A DNA stretch of 64,000 nt from Formosa sp. Hel3_A1_48 (GTDB lineage Bacteria > Bacteroidota > Bacteroidia > Flavobacteriales > Flavobacteriaceae): positions 1,361,501 to 1,425,500 of the forward strand of contig NZ_CP017259.1 in assembly GCF_001735715.1 (NCBI RefSeq), given 5' to 3'. Within the stretch, counting starts at the first letter, position 1. Every line of letters begins with the position of its first letter. The notes beneath the pieces are model-generated. The model searched no databases and had not been told where the DNA came from. It saw only the letters and a list, made by a program, of their open reading frames with translations. Below are positions 7,228 through 15,275 of the stretch, piece by piece. The position numbers were made by a program, and so were the translations under genes.

Positions 7228-8463
7228 TTATTTAGAAAAATAGTTTCTACAATAGGCTTCATCAAAAATGGGGTAATTTAAGCGCCTTGCCTTGGCTAAG
7301 TAAATATCCAGTATAGCTCTCTTTTTGCCAGAATTATGATAATCTAAAATACTAATGAATAGCTCAATGAAATCTCTACAGCTATTTCTAAACAGCGCTT
7401 CATTTTTAAGTTTAATTAGTTTCTTACTGATATTTGCACCAGATTTTAATTTTACAATAGCATCTCGTAATTCAAACAAACTGTAGTGGTACTCTTGATA
7501 GTAGGGTTTTGAAATTTTATAGTGTGCCGTGGATTCTTGAACAAATTTTAATAATTGTACCTCACCAGCTAGAATGCAAGCAAATAGAAATTCATATAGA
7601 TAATCAATTTTATTTTTCTTTTTCGCAATTTTTTTTATGAACTTTTGTGTGTAGATTTCTTTATGTTTAAGGTTCTTTTTCAAAATTTCAACTCCCTTAT
7701 ATCGGCCATATAAAATTGGATGAATCTGTTTTATGTTTAGAGCTGATGTAACGAGTCTTACGGGTTGATTATTTAAAAATTTACGAAGCTCCATAATACA
7801 AGCTGTAAAAAGTGTTTGCTCTTTGTTAGTTGTTTTATTAGCTAAATTTTTACAATAAGTGCCATAATTACCATTCAAGCTTGAAATATCTACAAAGGAA
7901 TTAAAAATAGTTGGCGTAAAATATTTTGTCGATATGAACTCTTGAATTGGTGTTTCCATCTGCTTAAATACAGGGCCCACACAATTTCCTAAATATAGTA
8001 TTTCTGAATAATTATAACGCTTTGGATCTAGTAAAGGAGAATTAAAAACTAATTTTAAAATTTCAACATTTTTTGCCACAGTCAGGCCACCAATAAGTGT
8101 GATTAACAATTCCAAACAACTTTCAGGACTTATAAACTCATCATTCATTAATTCCAATGCATATTTAGGATCAATCACTATACTATTGTAAATCTTTTGA
8201 TGAATGTCCCAGTTTTTCTTTTGAGGATAGGCCGCACAAAAATCTACATAAGAGCTATAACCAACATATATGGAAAGGGTGTTCAACGTACGACTGTTTG
8301 GCTTTGTACCCTTTACAACTCCATAAAATCTCCTTAGTGTATTATAACTTAGGTCAATTCCTGAGTCTATTAATATCATATTGGATAACCGCACACAATC
8401 TCCACGGTTTTTAATTTTAAAACCACATTTTTGAGAGACATTATTTTTAAGCTGGTAAAGCAT
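7228..8463 (-). CDS. 411-aa protein with putative N-terminal DNA-binding domain and helical C-terminal region
   Basis: The first 75 or so residues contain a pattern that recurs in uncharacterised Bacteroidota proteins: LSYNTLRRFYGVVKGTKPNS, then TLNTLSIYVGYSSYVDF. It looks like a small helical, possibly DNA-binding, domain. The remaining 330 residues are helical and TPR-like in character, without signal peptide or membrane segments, so the protein is cytoplasmic. It is transcribed away from the lipoprotein-caspase-papain-channel cluster. A pair of 11-bp direct repeats lies 15-35 bp upstream of its ATG. A role as regulator of that cluster is inferred from the layout, not from a recognised family. 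Confidence 0.6.
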   Translation of the reverse strand: MLYQLKNNVSQKCGFKIKNRGDCVRLSNMILIDSGIDLSYNTLRRFYGVVKGTKPNSRTLNTLSIYVGYSSYVDFCAAYPQKKNWDIHQKIYNSIVIDPKYALELMNDEFISPESCLELLITLIGGLTVAKNVEILKLVFNSPLLDPKRYNYSEILYLGNCVGPVFKQMETPIQEFISTKYFTPTIFNSFVDISSLNGNYGTYCKNLANKTTNKEQTLFTACIMELRKFLNNQPVRLVTSALNIKQIHPILYGRYKGVEILKKNLKHKEIYTQKFIKKIAKKKNKIDYLYEFLFACILAGEVQLLKFVQESTAHYKISKPYYQEYHYSLFELRDAIVKLKSGANISKKLIKLKNEALFRNSCRDFIELFISILDYHNSGKKRAILDIYLAKARRLNYPIFDEAYCRNYFSK

Positions 8464-8477
8464 AAACTTTTATTAAA

Positions 8478-8498
8478 TGTACTAAATTTGTACTAAAT
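8478..8498. promoter_or_regulatory. 11-bp-spaced direct repeat TGTACTAAAT, candidate operator
   Basis: TGTACTAAAT occurs at 8478-8487 and again at 8489-8498, separated by one T, so the copies sit on the same helix face. It overlaps a -7-like TACATTTA of the leftward 411-aa gene and lies upstream of the rightward -7 box at 8516. A related repeat with the same spacing is found upstream of the giant surface-protein gene at 15215. Confidence 0.5.
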
Positions 8499-8515
8499 TA
8501 GTAGATTATTTTATT

Positions 8516-8523
8516 TAAGTTTG
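8516..8523 (+). promoter_or_regulatory. -7 promoter box TAAGTTTG for the caspase cluster
   Basis: TAAGTTTG matches the Bacteroidota -7 consensus TAnnTTTG exactly and lies 24 bp before the first ATG of the cluster. A TTG at 8488-8490 could be the -33 element, but its 25-bp spacing is longer than the usual 17-23. A poor -33 would fit a promoter that needs an activator bound at the adjacent direct repeats. Confidence 0.45.
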
Positions 8524-8546
8524 ATATTCTACCAATTTATACCTAG

Positions 8547-8672
8547 ATGAGAACATTACTAGCACTCTCTGTTATATTAATCTTCGCTTGTAGTAATCAT
8601 GATGACAGCAAATCACCAGCTCAATCATTTTTAGAGATACATTTCATATATTTGAAGTATAAGCCAATTTAA
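8547..8672 (+). CDS. 41-aa lipoprotein-like peptide upstream of the caspase gene
   Basis: ATG at 8547 starts a 41-codon frame. It begins with a lipoprotein signal (MRTLLALSVILIFACSNHDD: basic start, hydrophobic core, lipobox IFAC with Cys15), then an Asp/Ser-rich tether. It stops two bases before the caspase ATG, so translation is likely coupled. The part after the tether is short and hydrophobic. The peptide may be a genuine small lipoprotein or the 5' stub of a longer lipoprotein gene truncated by an old rearrangement. Confidence 0.5.
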   Translation: MRTLLALSVILIFACSNHDDSKSPAQSFLEIHFIYLKYKPI

Positions 8673-8674
8673 TT

Positions 8675-11236
8675 ATGAAAAATATTTTCATTTTATTTTT
8701 TTCAATTGCACACTTTTTCTTGTTAAGTCAAGAAAAAGAAAAAAGACTTGCATTGGTCATGGGGAATGCCAATTATGAAAAAGGGGAGTTAAACAATCCT
8801 GTAAACGATGCAAGACTCATAGCCTCTACATTAGACTCTCTTGAATTTGATGTCATATTAAAAGAAAATTTGGCAACACGAAGAGATATGACAAATGCAA
8901 TAAGAGAATTTGGAGCAAAAAGAGAAAATTATGATGTGGCTTTTGTTTATTACGCTGGGCATGGAATTCAAATTGACGACGAAAACTTTCTACTTCCAAC
9001 AAAAGAAAATTTTTTTTCTGAAGAAGATGTTCTTGATTATGCAGTTAGTGTAGAAAAAATTATGAGAATTCTAAAATCTAAGGATAATCAGGTTAACATC
9101 CTTATTCTAGATGCATGTAGAGACAATCCTTTTGAATCCAGCTGGAATAATACACGCTCATTGAACGGCAGAGGACTTGCTAAAATACAGCCCCCAACAG
9201 GTTCTCTTATAGCATTTTCAACAGACTCTGGACAAACTGCTCCCGACGGGAACGGGGATAACAGTATTTATACTTCAAGTTTATCTAGAAATATGAAAAT
9301 CGATGACATTTCTATTGACCAAGTTTTCAGGAATGTTAGAGCTGAGGTTTTAGATCAAACAAATGGACAACAAAGACCTTTAGAATCAACTCAACTCGTT
9401 GGAAAATCTTTTATTCTAAAAAAAACGTTCTCATTGTATGATTCAACAATTGAAGAAATAATTAATTTTTGTAACACTAAAAAACAAAGTGGAGGACTAG
9501 AAGAAGTCATCGAGATTCTTAACACATCTGCAAATTTTTATAGATTACAAAAAAAATATAAGGAAGAAATTTATTTAAGAGAAAAACTAATTAATGATTA
9601 TGTCTTTAGTCCTCTCTCAGCTGAGGCTCCTAAATATTTCTCCCTTGAAATTAGGAACTTGAGTAGTACGGATATAACCTACGAAAAGTTTAAAGAATCG
9701 TTCCAAATTGAGGAATATAATTTATTTATCAATAATCTAAAACTGCTGTTGAGTAATGACAAAATAGAATATGAACCTTACATTGACAAATCCTATTACA
9801 TTTCACTTTACAATGCTTTTTTGACATCTTTTAATATTGTTGATAACAACCTTTTTTCATTAGAAGAATTGTTAACTTTTCCAAAAATTGATTTTGATAT
9901 GAAATTCTTGGACAGTGGATTATCAAATTTTTGGTTTTTAAAAAAAGAACATTTTGATTGGAGAACTAATCCTTGCTCTGAAAATTTTTTTTTAGTTGAT
10001 GATTTCGATGATTTAAACAGCATACTTGTGGAAGAATCGAGATCTTTAATTTCAAAATTTGACAGCAATTTTTATATAGATATCAATGAAAAAAATAAAG
10101 AATTAGTAAACTTTACTAAAAAACAATATCCCGATATCAAAGTTGAAGTTGATCGAATGAAAGCTGACCATATTGTGTATGTAAATACTAAAAACTCTAA
10201 GGAGTTACTAGAAGAGCTTAATGAAACATTTAGGGACTATAATGATTTTTTTAAAGAGCCTAGTTTTGATTATAATCGATATATTGATTTAACTTCATTT
10301 GGATATTTCATTTTAGCCTTAGAAACTCAAATTTCAAGAGGAGTATTCTACTCTACGCTTAACGAAGATGATTTATCTCATTACATTTCGTTGTATATAA
10401 ATTCAAGAAAATATGTTGAATTATTGCTGGATAAGTTTAGTGAAATTTCATTTGAACAAAAAACAAAAATTGAGAACTATAATAACTTTGTTGTTAAATC
10501 GAAGTTCAGGCCTAATTTTTTCGTTCAAGAGACGAATTATTTGTTACCAACTGATGATTTTGAAAAATTTCAAAAAAGGAAAGAGACTATTTCTGAGGCA
10601 TATAGATGGAGAATTTCATCATGTGACAATTTTCTTTATTTAAAAAGTGAAATAAAGAAAAAAAATTATACAATTCTGGAAGACAAAGAATTGTTTAGCA
10701 ATTGGAGTTTATTTGGTCATGAGTTATTGTACAAACTTTACAATGGCTATCTTAAAAACAGCGATTTTTTTAGCACATCTGACAGTGCGTTTAAACAAAA
10801 GTTACTTGACTACGAGAGAGAATATAAACTGAATTACATAAATAGAGTTTGGGTTATAAATTACCTCAAACTTATTAGAGGGGCTTCATTAAAGAACAAT
10901 GGTGAAATCTTTTGGAGTTATGAGCTGTTGACTTCTTTGAAACTAATGGAGAATTTAATAACAACAAAATTTGGTGCCAAAGATGATATTTTGTTTTTAA
11001 GATATGTTAATTTACACATAAAATTAATCATTTCTTCCGCATCAAACTTTTGCTACAATCCCTTTGAGTTGAGTGAAGACTTAAAGTCTATTGAAGAAGA
11101 GAACAGAAACAGTCAAAACTTTTTATTAAATGCTTATTTAGACGATCTTTACAAGTATTTTTATCAAGATTCGCCGTACCATAAAAATCTTTTAAACCAT
11201 TTTCAAGAAAAAGAAATATCAGATTTGTTCAAATAA
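8675..11236 (+). CDS. Exported caspase-like cysteine protease (peptidase C14) with long C-terminal region
   Basis: The 853-aa protein has a signal peptide (residues 1-19) followed by a complete caspase-fold domain (about 23-250). The catalytic dyad is visible: His96 in VYYAGHG and Cys148 in ILDACRD. The strand beginning RLALVMGNANY and the loop with SFSTDSGQTA-like sequence (AFSTDSGQTAPDG) are typical of bacterial C14 proteins, which cleave after basic or acidic residues. Residues 260-853 are a helical region I do not recognise, rich in Phe, Tyr, Asp and Lys, without membrane segments. It is followed after 23 bp by the papain-like gene and then the channel gene. Export to the periplasm is unusual compared with cytoplasmic caspases of known defence systems. 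Confidence 0.85.
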   Translation: MKNIFILFFSIAHFFLLSQEKEKRLALVMGNANYEKGELNNPVNDARLIASTLDSLEFDVILKENLATRRDMTNAIREFGAKRENYDVAFVYYAGHGIQIDDENFLLPTKENFFSEEDVLDYAVSVEKIMRILKSKDNQVNILILDACRDNPFESSWNNTRSLNGRGLAKIQPPTGSLIAFSTDSGQTAPDGNGDNSIYTSSLSRNMKIDDISIDQVFRNVRAEVLDQTNGQQRPLESTQLVGKSFILKKTFSLYDSTIEEIINFCNTKKQSGGLEEVIEILNTSANFYRLQKKYKEEIYLREKLINDYVFSPLSAEAPKYFSLEIRNLSSTDITYEKFKESFQIEEYNLFINNLKLLLSNDKIEYEPYIDKSYYISLYNAFLTSFNIVDNNLFSLEELLTFPKIDFDMKFLDSGLSNFWFLKKEHFDWRTNPCSENFFLVDDFDDLNSILVEESRSLISKFDSNFYIDINEKNKELVNFTKKQYPDIKVEVDRMKADHIVYVNTKNSKELLEELNETFRDYNDFFKEPSFDYNRYIDLTSFGYFILALETQISRGVFYSTLNEDDLSHYISLYINSRKYVELLLDKFSEISFEQKTKIENYNNFVVKSKFRPNFFVQETNYLLPTDDFEKFQKRKETISEAYRWRISSCDNFLYLKSEIKKKNYTILEDKELFSNWSLFGHELLYKLYNGYLKNSDFFSTSDSAFKQKLLDYEREYKLNYINRVWVINYLKLIRGASLKNNGEIFWSYELLTSLKLMENLITTKFGAKDDILFLRYVNLHIKLIISSASNFCYNPFELSEDLKSIEEENRNSQNFLLNAYLDDLYKYFYQDSPYHKNLLNHFQEKEISDLFK

Positions 11237-11259
11237 TAATTTATAAAGTTAATCAAAAT

Positions 11260-12534
11260 ATGATTGCTATTAATACAATAAAAAAGAATCTATTTGTGCT
11301 TCTATTTGTATCAACACAAGCCTTTAGTCAAGGTTTGATACTATGCAATACAGAAAAAAAAGCTATGTATCCAAAGGTACCTGCTGGATGGTTAGTAGTT
11401 TGCGACACTCTACCCTCATCTCATAGCCTTGAAAAATTTGTTCCCCCAGTAATAGAACAAAATGGTGATACGTCTGTAGGTTTTGCTTCTTTATATTATG
11501 CTTTATCCACAATGTATAATATAAAGTTTGGAATTACGGATTATAATGAGAAATATGCGCACTCTTTTGACCCTTATTTTATTTATTTATTTCAAAATAA
11601 TGTTAAAGAAAACGGATACAATGGATTGTTTATGTCTTCAGTTCTCGACAATTTATCTGAGGTCGGAGCTAAGAAGCTATTCTACCCACCATATACAGAT
11701 AGCAGCGCTAAAATCGATCCAATTCAAATTAAAAATGCTTTAAGTTACACTACGCCTTATAGTATAAACAAATGGTATTATTATGAAACAAAAAACACGC
11801 CCAGAAACAGTTTAATAAACATTATCAAAAAAAACTTATGCAATAACACTCCAATAATAACGGGTTTTGAATTTGTTAATTCAATGATTTCGTATTCCTC
11901 AGGGAATTTATCCGGAGTAAAAAGTGATGGGTTATGGAGTCCTGATCATTACACTAATGGGGTTGAAGGACATGCTCTTTGCGTGGTTGGTTACAACGAC
12001 AACAAATTTGGTGGTGCATTTCGAATTGTCAATAGTTGGGGAAAAAATTATGGTGATAATGGATATATGTGGCTAAAATATGATGACTTTGCAATGTCTA
12101 TTAAAGAAGTTTTTTTTCTTGAGTTAAATCAAAATATTAAGGATTTGACCCCAGCAGTTATAGAAACAAAAAGCTACAAAAGATTCAGCTTTAAAAACGA
12201 TGTAAACGACTACAACACTTACGAAGGTCAATACCTTTTGAACGGAGTTAATGGTTACGGTATTTTGAGTAATAATGAAGAAAATAGTTATTATATTGGC
12301 AAATTTGATAATGCTAAAATGACTGGCTTTTTTCTTATCTTAGATAATGATGGTATTTCTTCAGCCAATGCTGTAGATGGTAATCTTCAAAGTTTAGATA
12401 AACTTGGTTTTGCAAGTGATGAAAGTATAACTGAAACACAATTTGAAGCCAAAAAATATTTTAAGAAACTTGGAGATAGATTATCAATTAGAAAAGCTAA
12501 TTCAAGTAGAAATTCATCAAAATCAAAAAAATGA
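11260..12534 (+). CDS. Exported papain-fold (C1A) protein lacking the catalytic cysteine
   Basis: The 424-aa protein has a signal peptide (about 1-24) and a papain-like domain (about 58-290). The oxyanion-hole Gln67 is present in PPVIEQNGDTS. The catalytic His238 stands in GHALCVVGY and Asn258 in IVNSWGKNYGDNGY. In the segment that should read QGxCGSCWAF the sequence is QNGDTSVGFAS: the nucleophile position is Val73 and the following Trp is Gly. It is therefore predicted to be a catalytically dead binding protein. The C-terminal part (about 310-380) has MORN-like YEGQY...GVNGYG strands. Its stop overlaps the start of the channel gene by four bases, indicating tight co-expression. Confidence 0.78.
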   Translation: MIAINTIKKNLFVLLFVSTQAFSQGLILCNTEKKAMYPKVPAGWLVVCDTLPSSHSLEKFVPPVIEQNGDTSVGFASLYYALSTMYNIKFGITDYNEKYAHSFDPYFIYLFQNNVKENGYNGLFMSSVLDNLSEVGAKKLFYPPYTDSSAKIDPIQIKNALSYTTPYSINKWYYYETKNTPRNSLINIIKKNLCNNTPIITGFEFVNSMISYSSGNLSGVKSDGLWSPDHYTNGVEGHALCVVGYNDNKFGGAFRIVNSWGKNYGDNGYMWLKYDDFAMSIKEVFFLELNQNIKDLTPAVIETKSYKRFSFKNDVNDYNTYEGQYLLNGVNGYGILSNNEENSYYIGKFDNAKMTGFFLILDNDGISSANAVDGNLQSLDKLGFASDESITETQFEAKKYFKKLGDRLSIRKANSSRNSSKSKK

Positions 12535-13604
12535 TTAGAGTATTATTTTTTCTTTTGGCTTCATCGTTTATCTACGCACAGGATATTGATTATAAGTATT
12601 TCGGTAAGCCATATTACCCAGAAGAGTATTTAGGCAAGGGCGATAGTCTAAAATGGCCAATTATTTTTGATATTTCAATTGATATTAAAGATATAAAAGG
12701 GCTAGATGAAAAGAAAGATTATTTTTTTAGCAAATTGGTTGTAAGCTCCTTTTCAGAGTACAACGCACAATACACAACCAAAGCAGGAGTTACCATTGAT
12801 CTTTTGCCTGAGGAGTTTTTTGGATTACATACAAAAGAAAACAGTTTTACAACCAATATAGAGTCACAACCAAATTACTACCAAAAAGAAAATTACGACT
12901 ATTTATTTTACGATAACTTTATTTTAAAAAGTGTTTCTCTTGTAGAAGCACCATTTGATCACAATTGGAATTTGACTAATTTTCCATTTGACACTCAAAA
13001 ACTAAGGTTAAAATTTATAACCAAAGTTGACACTTCAATAATTAGGCTTAGACCCAGTCACGTTTTCAAAAGTACATTCAACAAGTCTATGGAGAACTTA
13101 AAGGAAGGTTTTAATGTTGAATCTATTGAATACAACTACTCCTATAACGTTGATGAGAGTGATCTCATAAAAATATCACCTAAAGTTACAAGAGGACTAG
13201 TAACAGAAACTTTTGAAGTCATTTTAAATTTAGACCGACAAGGCTCTTGGATTTTTTTAAAGCTTTTCATGGGTGGAATTTTATCATTTTTTATATCATG
13301 TATGATATTTCTAATTCCAAAATATAAGGAATTAGAATCTAAAGTCTCACTTGGAGTTGGTGCAATTTTTGGCGCAATAGGTAACCGTTACTTTGTTGAT
13401 TCGAGTCTGGAAAATGTGCAAATATTTACAAAAGCAGATGCGGTAAGCAACCTCATTATTTTTATGGTTATTTTTAATATTTTAGTCATGATATTACAAA
13501 ATAGCAAATATGAATTTTTGTCATTTTTTCAATCCACATGGAATAGTCTAGTGTATTCTGTTTATGCGTTTACAATTTTACTATTTACAATTCTTTTGTG
13601 GTAA
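12531..13604 (+). CDS. Prokaryotic pentameric ligand-gated ion channel (Cys-loop receptor family)
   Basis: The 357-aa protein has a signal peptide (MIRVLFFLLASSFIYA), a beta-rich extracellular domain (about 20-238) and four membrane helices at about 241-263 (M1), 272-290 (M2), 304-323 (M3) and 336-357 (M4). The signature of the family loop is WNLTNFPFDTQKLRLKF (146-162), with the FPFD core and no flanking cysteines, as in bacterial homologues. The M2 stretch with GAIFGAIGNRYFVD is like that of bacterial members of the family. In the inner membrane its sensor domain would face the periplasm, where the neighbouring caspase and pseudo-papain should be. Ligand and ion selectivity cannot be read from sequence. 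Confidence 0.8.
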   Translation: MIRVLFFLLASSFIYAQDIDYKYFGKPYYPEEYLGKGDSLKWPIIFDISIDIKDIKGLDEKKDYFFSKLVVSSFSEYNAQYTTKAGVTIDLLPEEFFGLHTKENSFTTNIESQPNYYQKENYDYLFYDNFILKSVSLVEAPFDHNWNLTNFPFDTQKLRLKFITKVDTSIIRLRPSHVFKSTFNKSMENLKEGFNVESIEYNYSYNVDESDLIKISPKVTRGLVTETFEVILNLDRQGSWIFLKLFMGGILSFFISCMIFLIPKYKELESKVSLGVGAIFGAIGNRYFVDSSLENVQIFTKADAVSNLIIFMVIFNILVMILQNSKYEFLSFFQSTWNSLVYSVYAFTILLFTILLW

Positions 13605-15029
13605 TTAATCAGCATTAAATAAAAAGTATTTACCTCTGTCGGTAATAATAAATTTATTTTTTTCCTGTGTGGTTAAGCTTTGTTTTTTTATTAAGTCATC
13701 TGGAATTTTTATAATATAAAGATCCTTGTTTTGAAATACTTTTATTTGATTAATAGATGAAGATTTCAATTTTGAATCAGCAATTTTCTTAAAATTATTA
13801 AAAACTAAATCATCATACGACAAGCCAAGTTTCTCGAGTGTATTATTATAATCTGATATGTTCTTTTTTGAAGTTTTTGATATGTTCAACTTGCTTATTA
13901 TACTTCCTTTTTTTGCTATTTTATTGATTTTTTTTGATGATTTTTCATCAATAATCATATTTATGACGTCCATGTCAACCAATATTTCTGGTTCCAGTTT
14001 CCAATCATATTTTTTTAGATTTTCAAGAAATTCATTTCTAGATTTAAAATCAGGCAATAGTAAAAACTCAGCAACCATGGCGTTCTGTGTTGCCAGTTGG
14101 TATTTTGAGTCTAAAAGTTGAGCATTTTTAAACTGTTTCAAAGAATAGCTAAACATATCCTTTGGGTCTTCGTTAAACTTGCTAGATCTAGTTTTGTTGA
14201 CCTCCAACCTTGTTGTTTGATCTAAGCTTACAGGAAACAAAAGGCTATTTATAGGAGAATTAGAAATCGAAACTCCATATTGTAAGTAGGTCAAACCTAA
14301 GTTGTTATATATTTCTCTTGAATTGAAATTATTTCTTAAAATAAACTCATAACAGTATTTCGCAAGCTCATAATTTTTGCCAATCAATAAAATGTTTCCA
14401 ATTTCAAATATTGAAGCGAGATCATTTGCAATATCAATTTTAGAATCAATTATCTCAAGCCTTTCATTGAAAGTTGGATAGCCTGGAATTTCTTTTCTAA
14501 TATTATAGGCCTCATACACAGCTTCTATTGTTTGTTTTGCATATTCCAAAGTATTATATCCAGAAATCATCCCATAAAACCCCGCAAAAAGATCTGCCTG
14601 ACTCTCTGATAACTTTCTTTGGTTTTTTGAATAAATTGGACTGTTATCATCAATGAATTCTCCAATAGAACTTGAATATCCAAGACTTGTGTTGGTCATC
14701 CATGAATGATTTAAATAGTGATGTGCCAATTCATGAGCCAATATGTAAGCAATTTTATCATCAAAATTTTTATCATAACAAAATAGCTCTATTAATTCTA
14801 TTTCAATTGTAACAGTGCTATCGCTAAGATAAACGCCATTATTTTTTTCAAGTGAAAACTCAAGAGAAGGGGGGTAGATGCTTTTATTTCCAATTCCCTC
14901 AATTAAATTATCAAATATTTTTTCGACTCTAGTTTCACAGTTTTGCCCATAGGCAAGAACAGAAAATAAAGTTAAGGCTAGTTTTAACAATCTCTTTTTG
15001 ATAAAATCAAAAGGATTTTTTCTTTCCAT
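13605..15029 (-). CDS. Exported M48-like zinc metalloprotease with helical repeat tail
   Basis: A hydrophobic N-terminal segment (about 12-28) ending AYG-Q suggests export. The zinc-binding motif is HELAHH (His99, Glu100, His103) and the third ligand is Glu142 in SESQADLFAG, the arrangement of M48-type peptidases. Residues 205-330 contain TPR-like helices (AKYCYEFILRNN, IYNNLGLTYLQYG). The C-terminal 150 residues are Lys/Ser-rich and unassigned. The gene is convergent with the ion-channel gene with no bases between the two stop codons, and divergent from the giant surface protein. No terminator separates it from the channel gene, so antisense overlap of transcripts is likely. Confidence 0.8.
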   Translation of the reverse strand: MERKNPFDFIKKRLLKLALTLFSVLAYGQNCETRVEKIFDNLIEGIGNKSIYPPSLEFSLEKNNGVYLSDSTVTIEIELIELFCYDKNFDDKIAYILAHELAHHYLNHSWMTNTSLGYSSSIGEFIDDNSPIYSKNQRKLSESQADLFAGFYGMISGYNTLEYAKQTIEAVYEAYNIRKEIPGYPTFNERLEIIDSKIDIANDLASIFEIGNILLIGKNYELAKYCYEFILRNNFNSREIYNNLGLTYLQYGVSISNSPINSLLFPVSLDQTTRLEVNKTRSSKFNEDPKDMFSYSLKQFKNAQLLDSKYQLATQNAMVAEFLLLPDFKSRNEFLENLKKYDWKLEPEILVDMDVINMIIDEKSSKKINKIAKKGSIISKLNISKTSKKNISDYNNTLEKLGLSYDDLVFNNFKKIADSKLKSSSINQIKVFQNKDLYIIKIPDDLIKKQSLTTQEKNKFIITDRGKYFLFNAD

Positions 15030-15214
15030 AACAATTTAATTTCTGTAAATATACAAATAAGCAAAATAAGGCAAATTTCAATAATTTACCATGAGCTTAA
15101 ATAACATTCTAAAAAGCTTCAACTTAATATTTTTTCAAGGAATTTAACCCCTTTATTAGTGTTTTAAATATTCCTTATTTTGAATATATTACAATGACTA
15201 TGTGTTTTGCAAAT

Positions 15215-15232
15215 ATGTACCATAAATGTACC
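15215..15232. promoter_or_regulatory. 11-bp-spaced direct repeat ATGTACC upstream of the giant gene
   Basis: ATGTACC occurs at 15215-15221 and 15226-15232. The TGTAC cores are exactly 11 bp apart, as in the repeat at 8478. It lies 44 bp before the giant gene's ATG, upstream of a -7-like TATATTG at 15253-15259, and in the divergent intergenic region shared with the metalloprotease gene. A shared regulator is inferred. Confidence 0.42.
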
Positions 15233-15275
15233 GATTTAATTTTTTTTTGTTTTATATTGCATAAAAATTAATCCA

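Noticed and set aside
7017-7235. 72-residue plus-strand reading frame starting in the tRNA-Asn copy
   Set aside because: It begins inside the T-arm, crosses the tRNA terminator hairpin and has no recognisable protein features.
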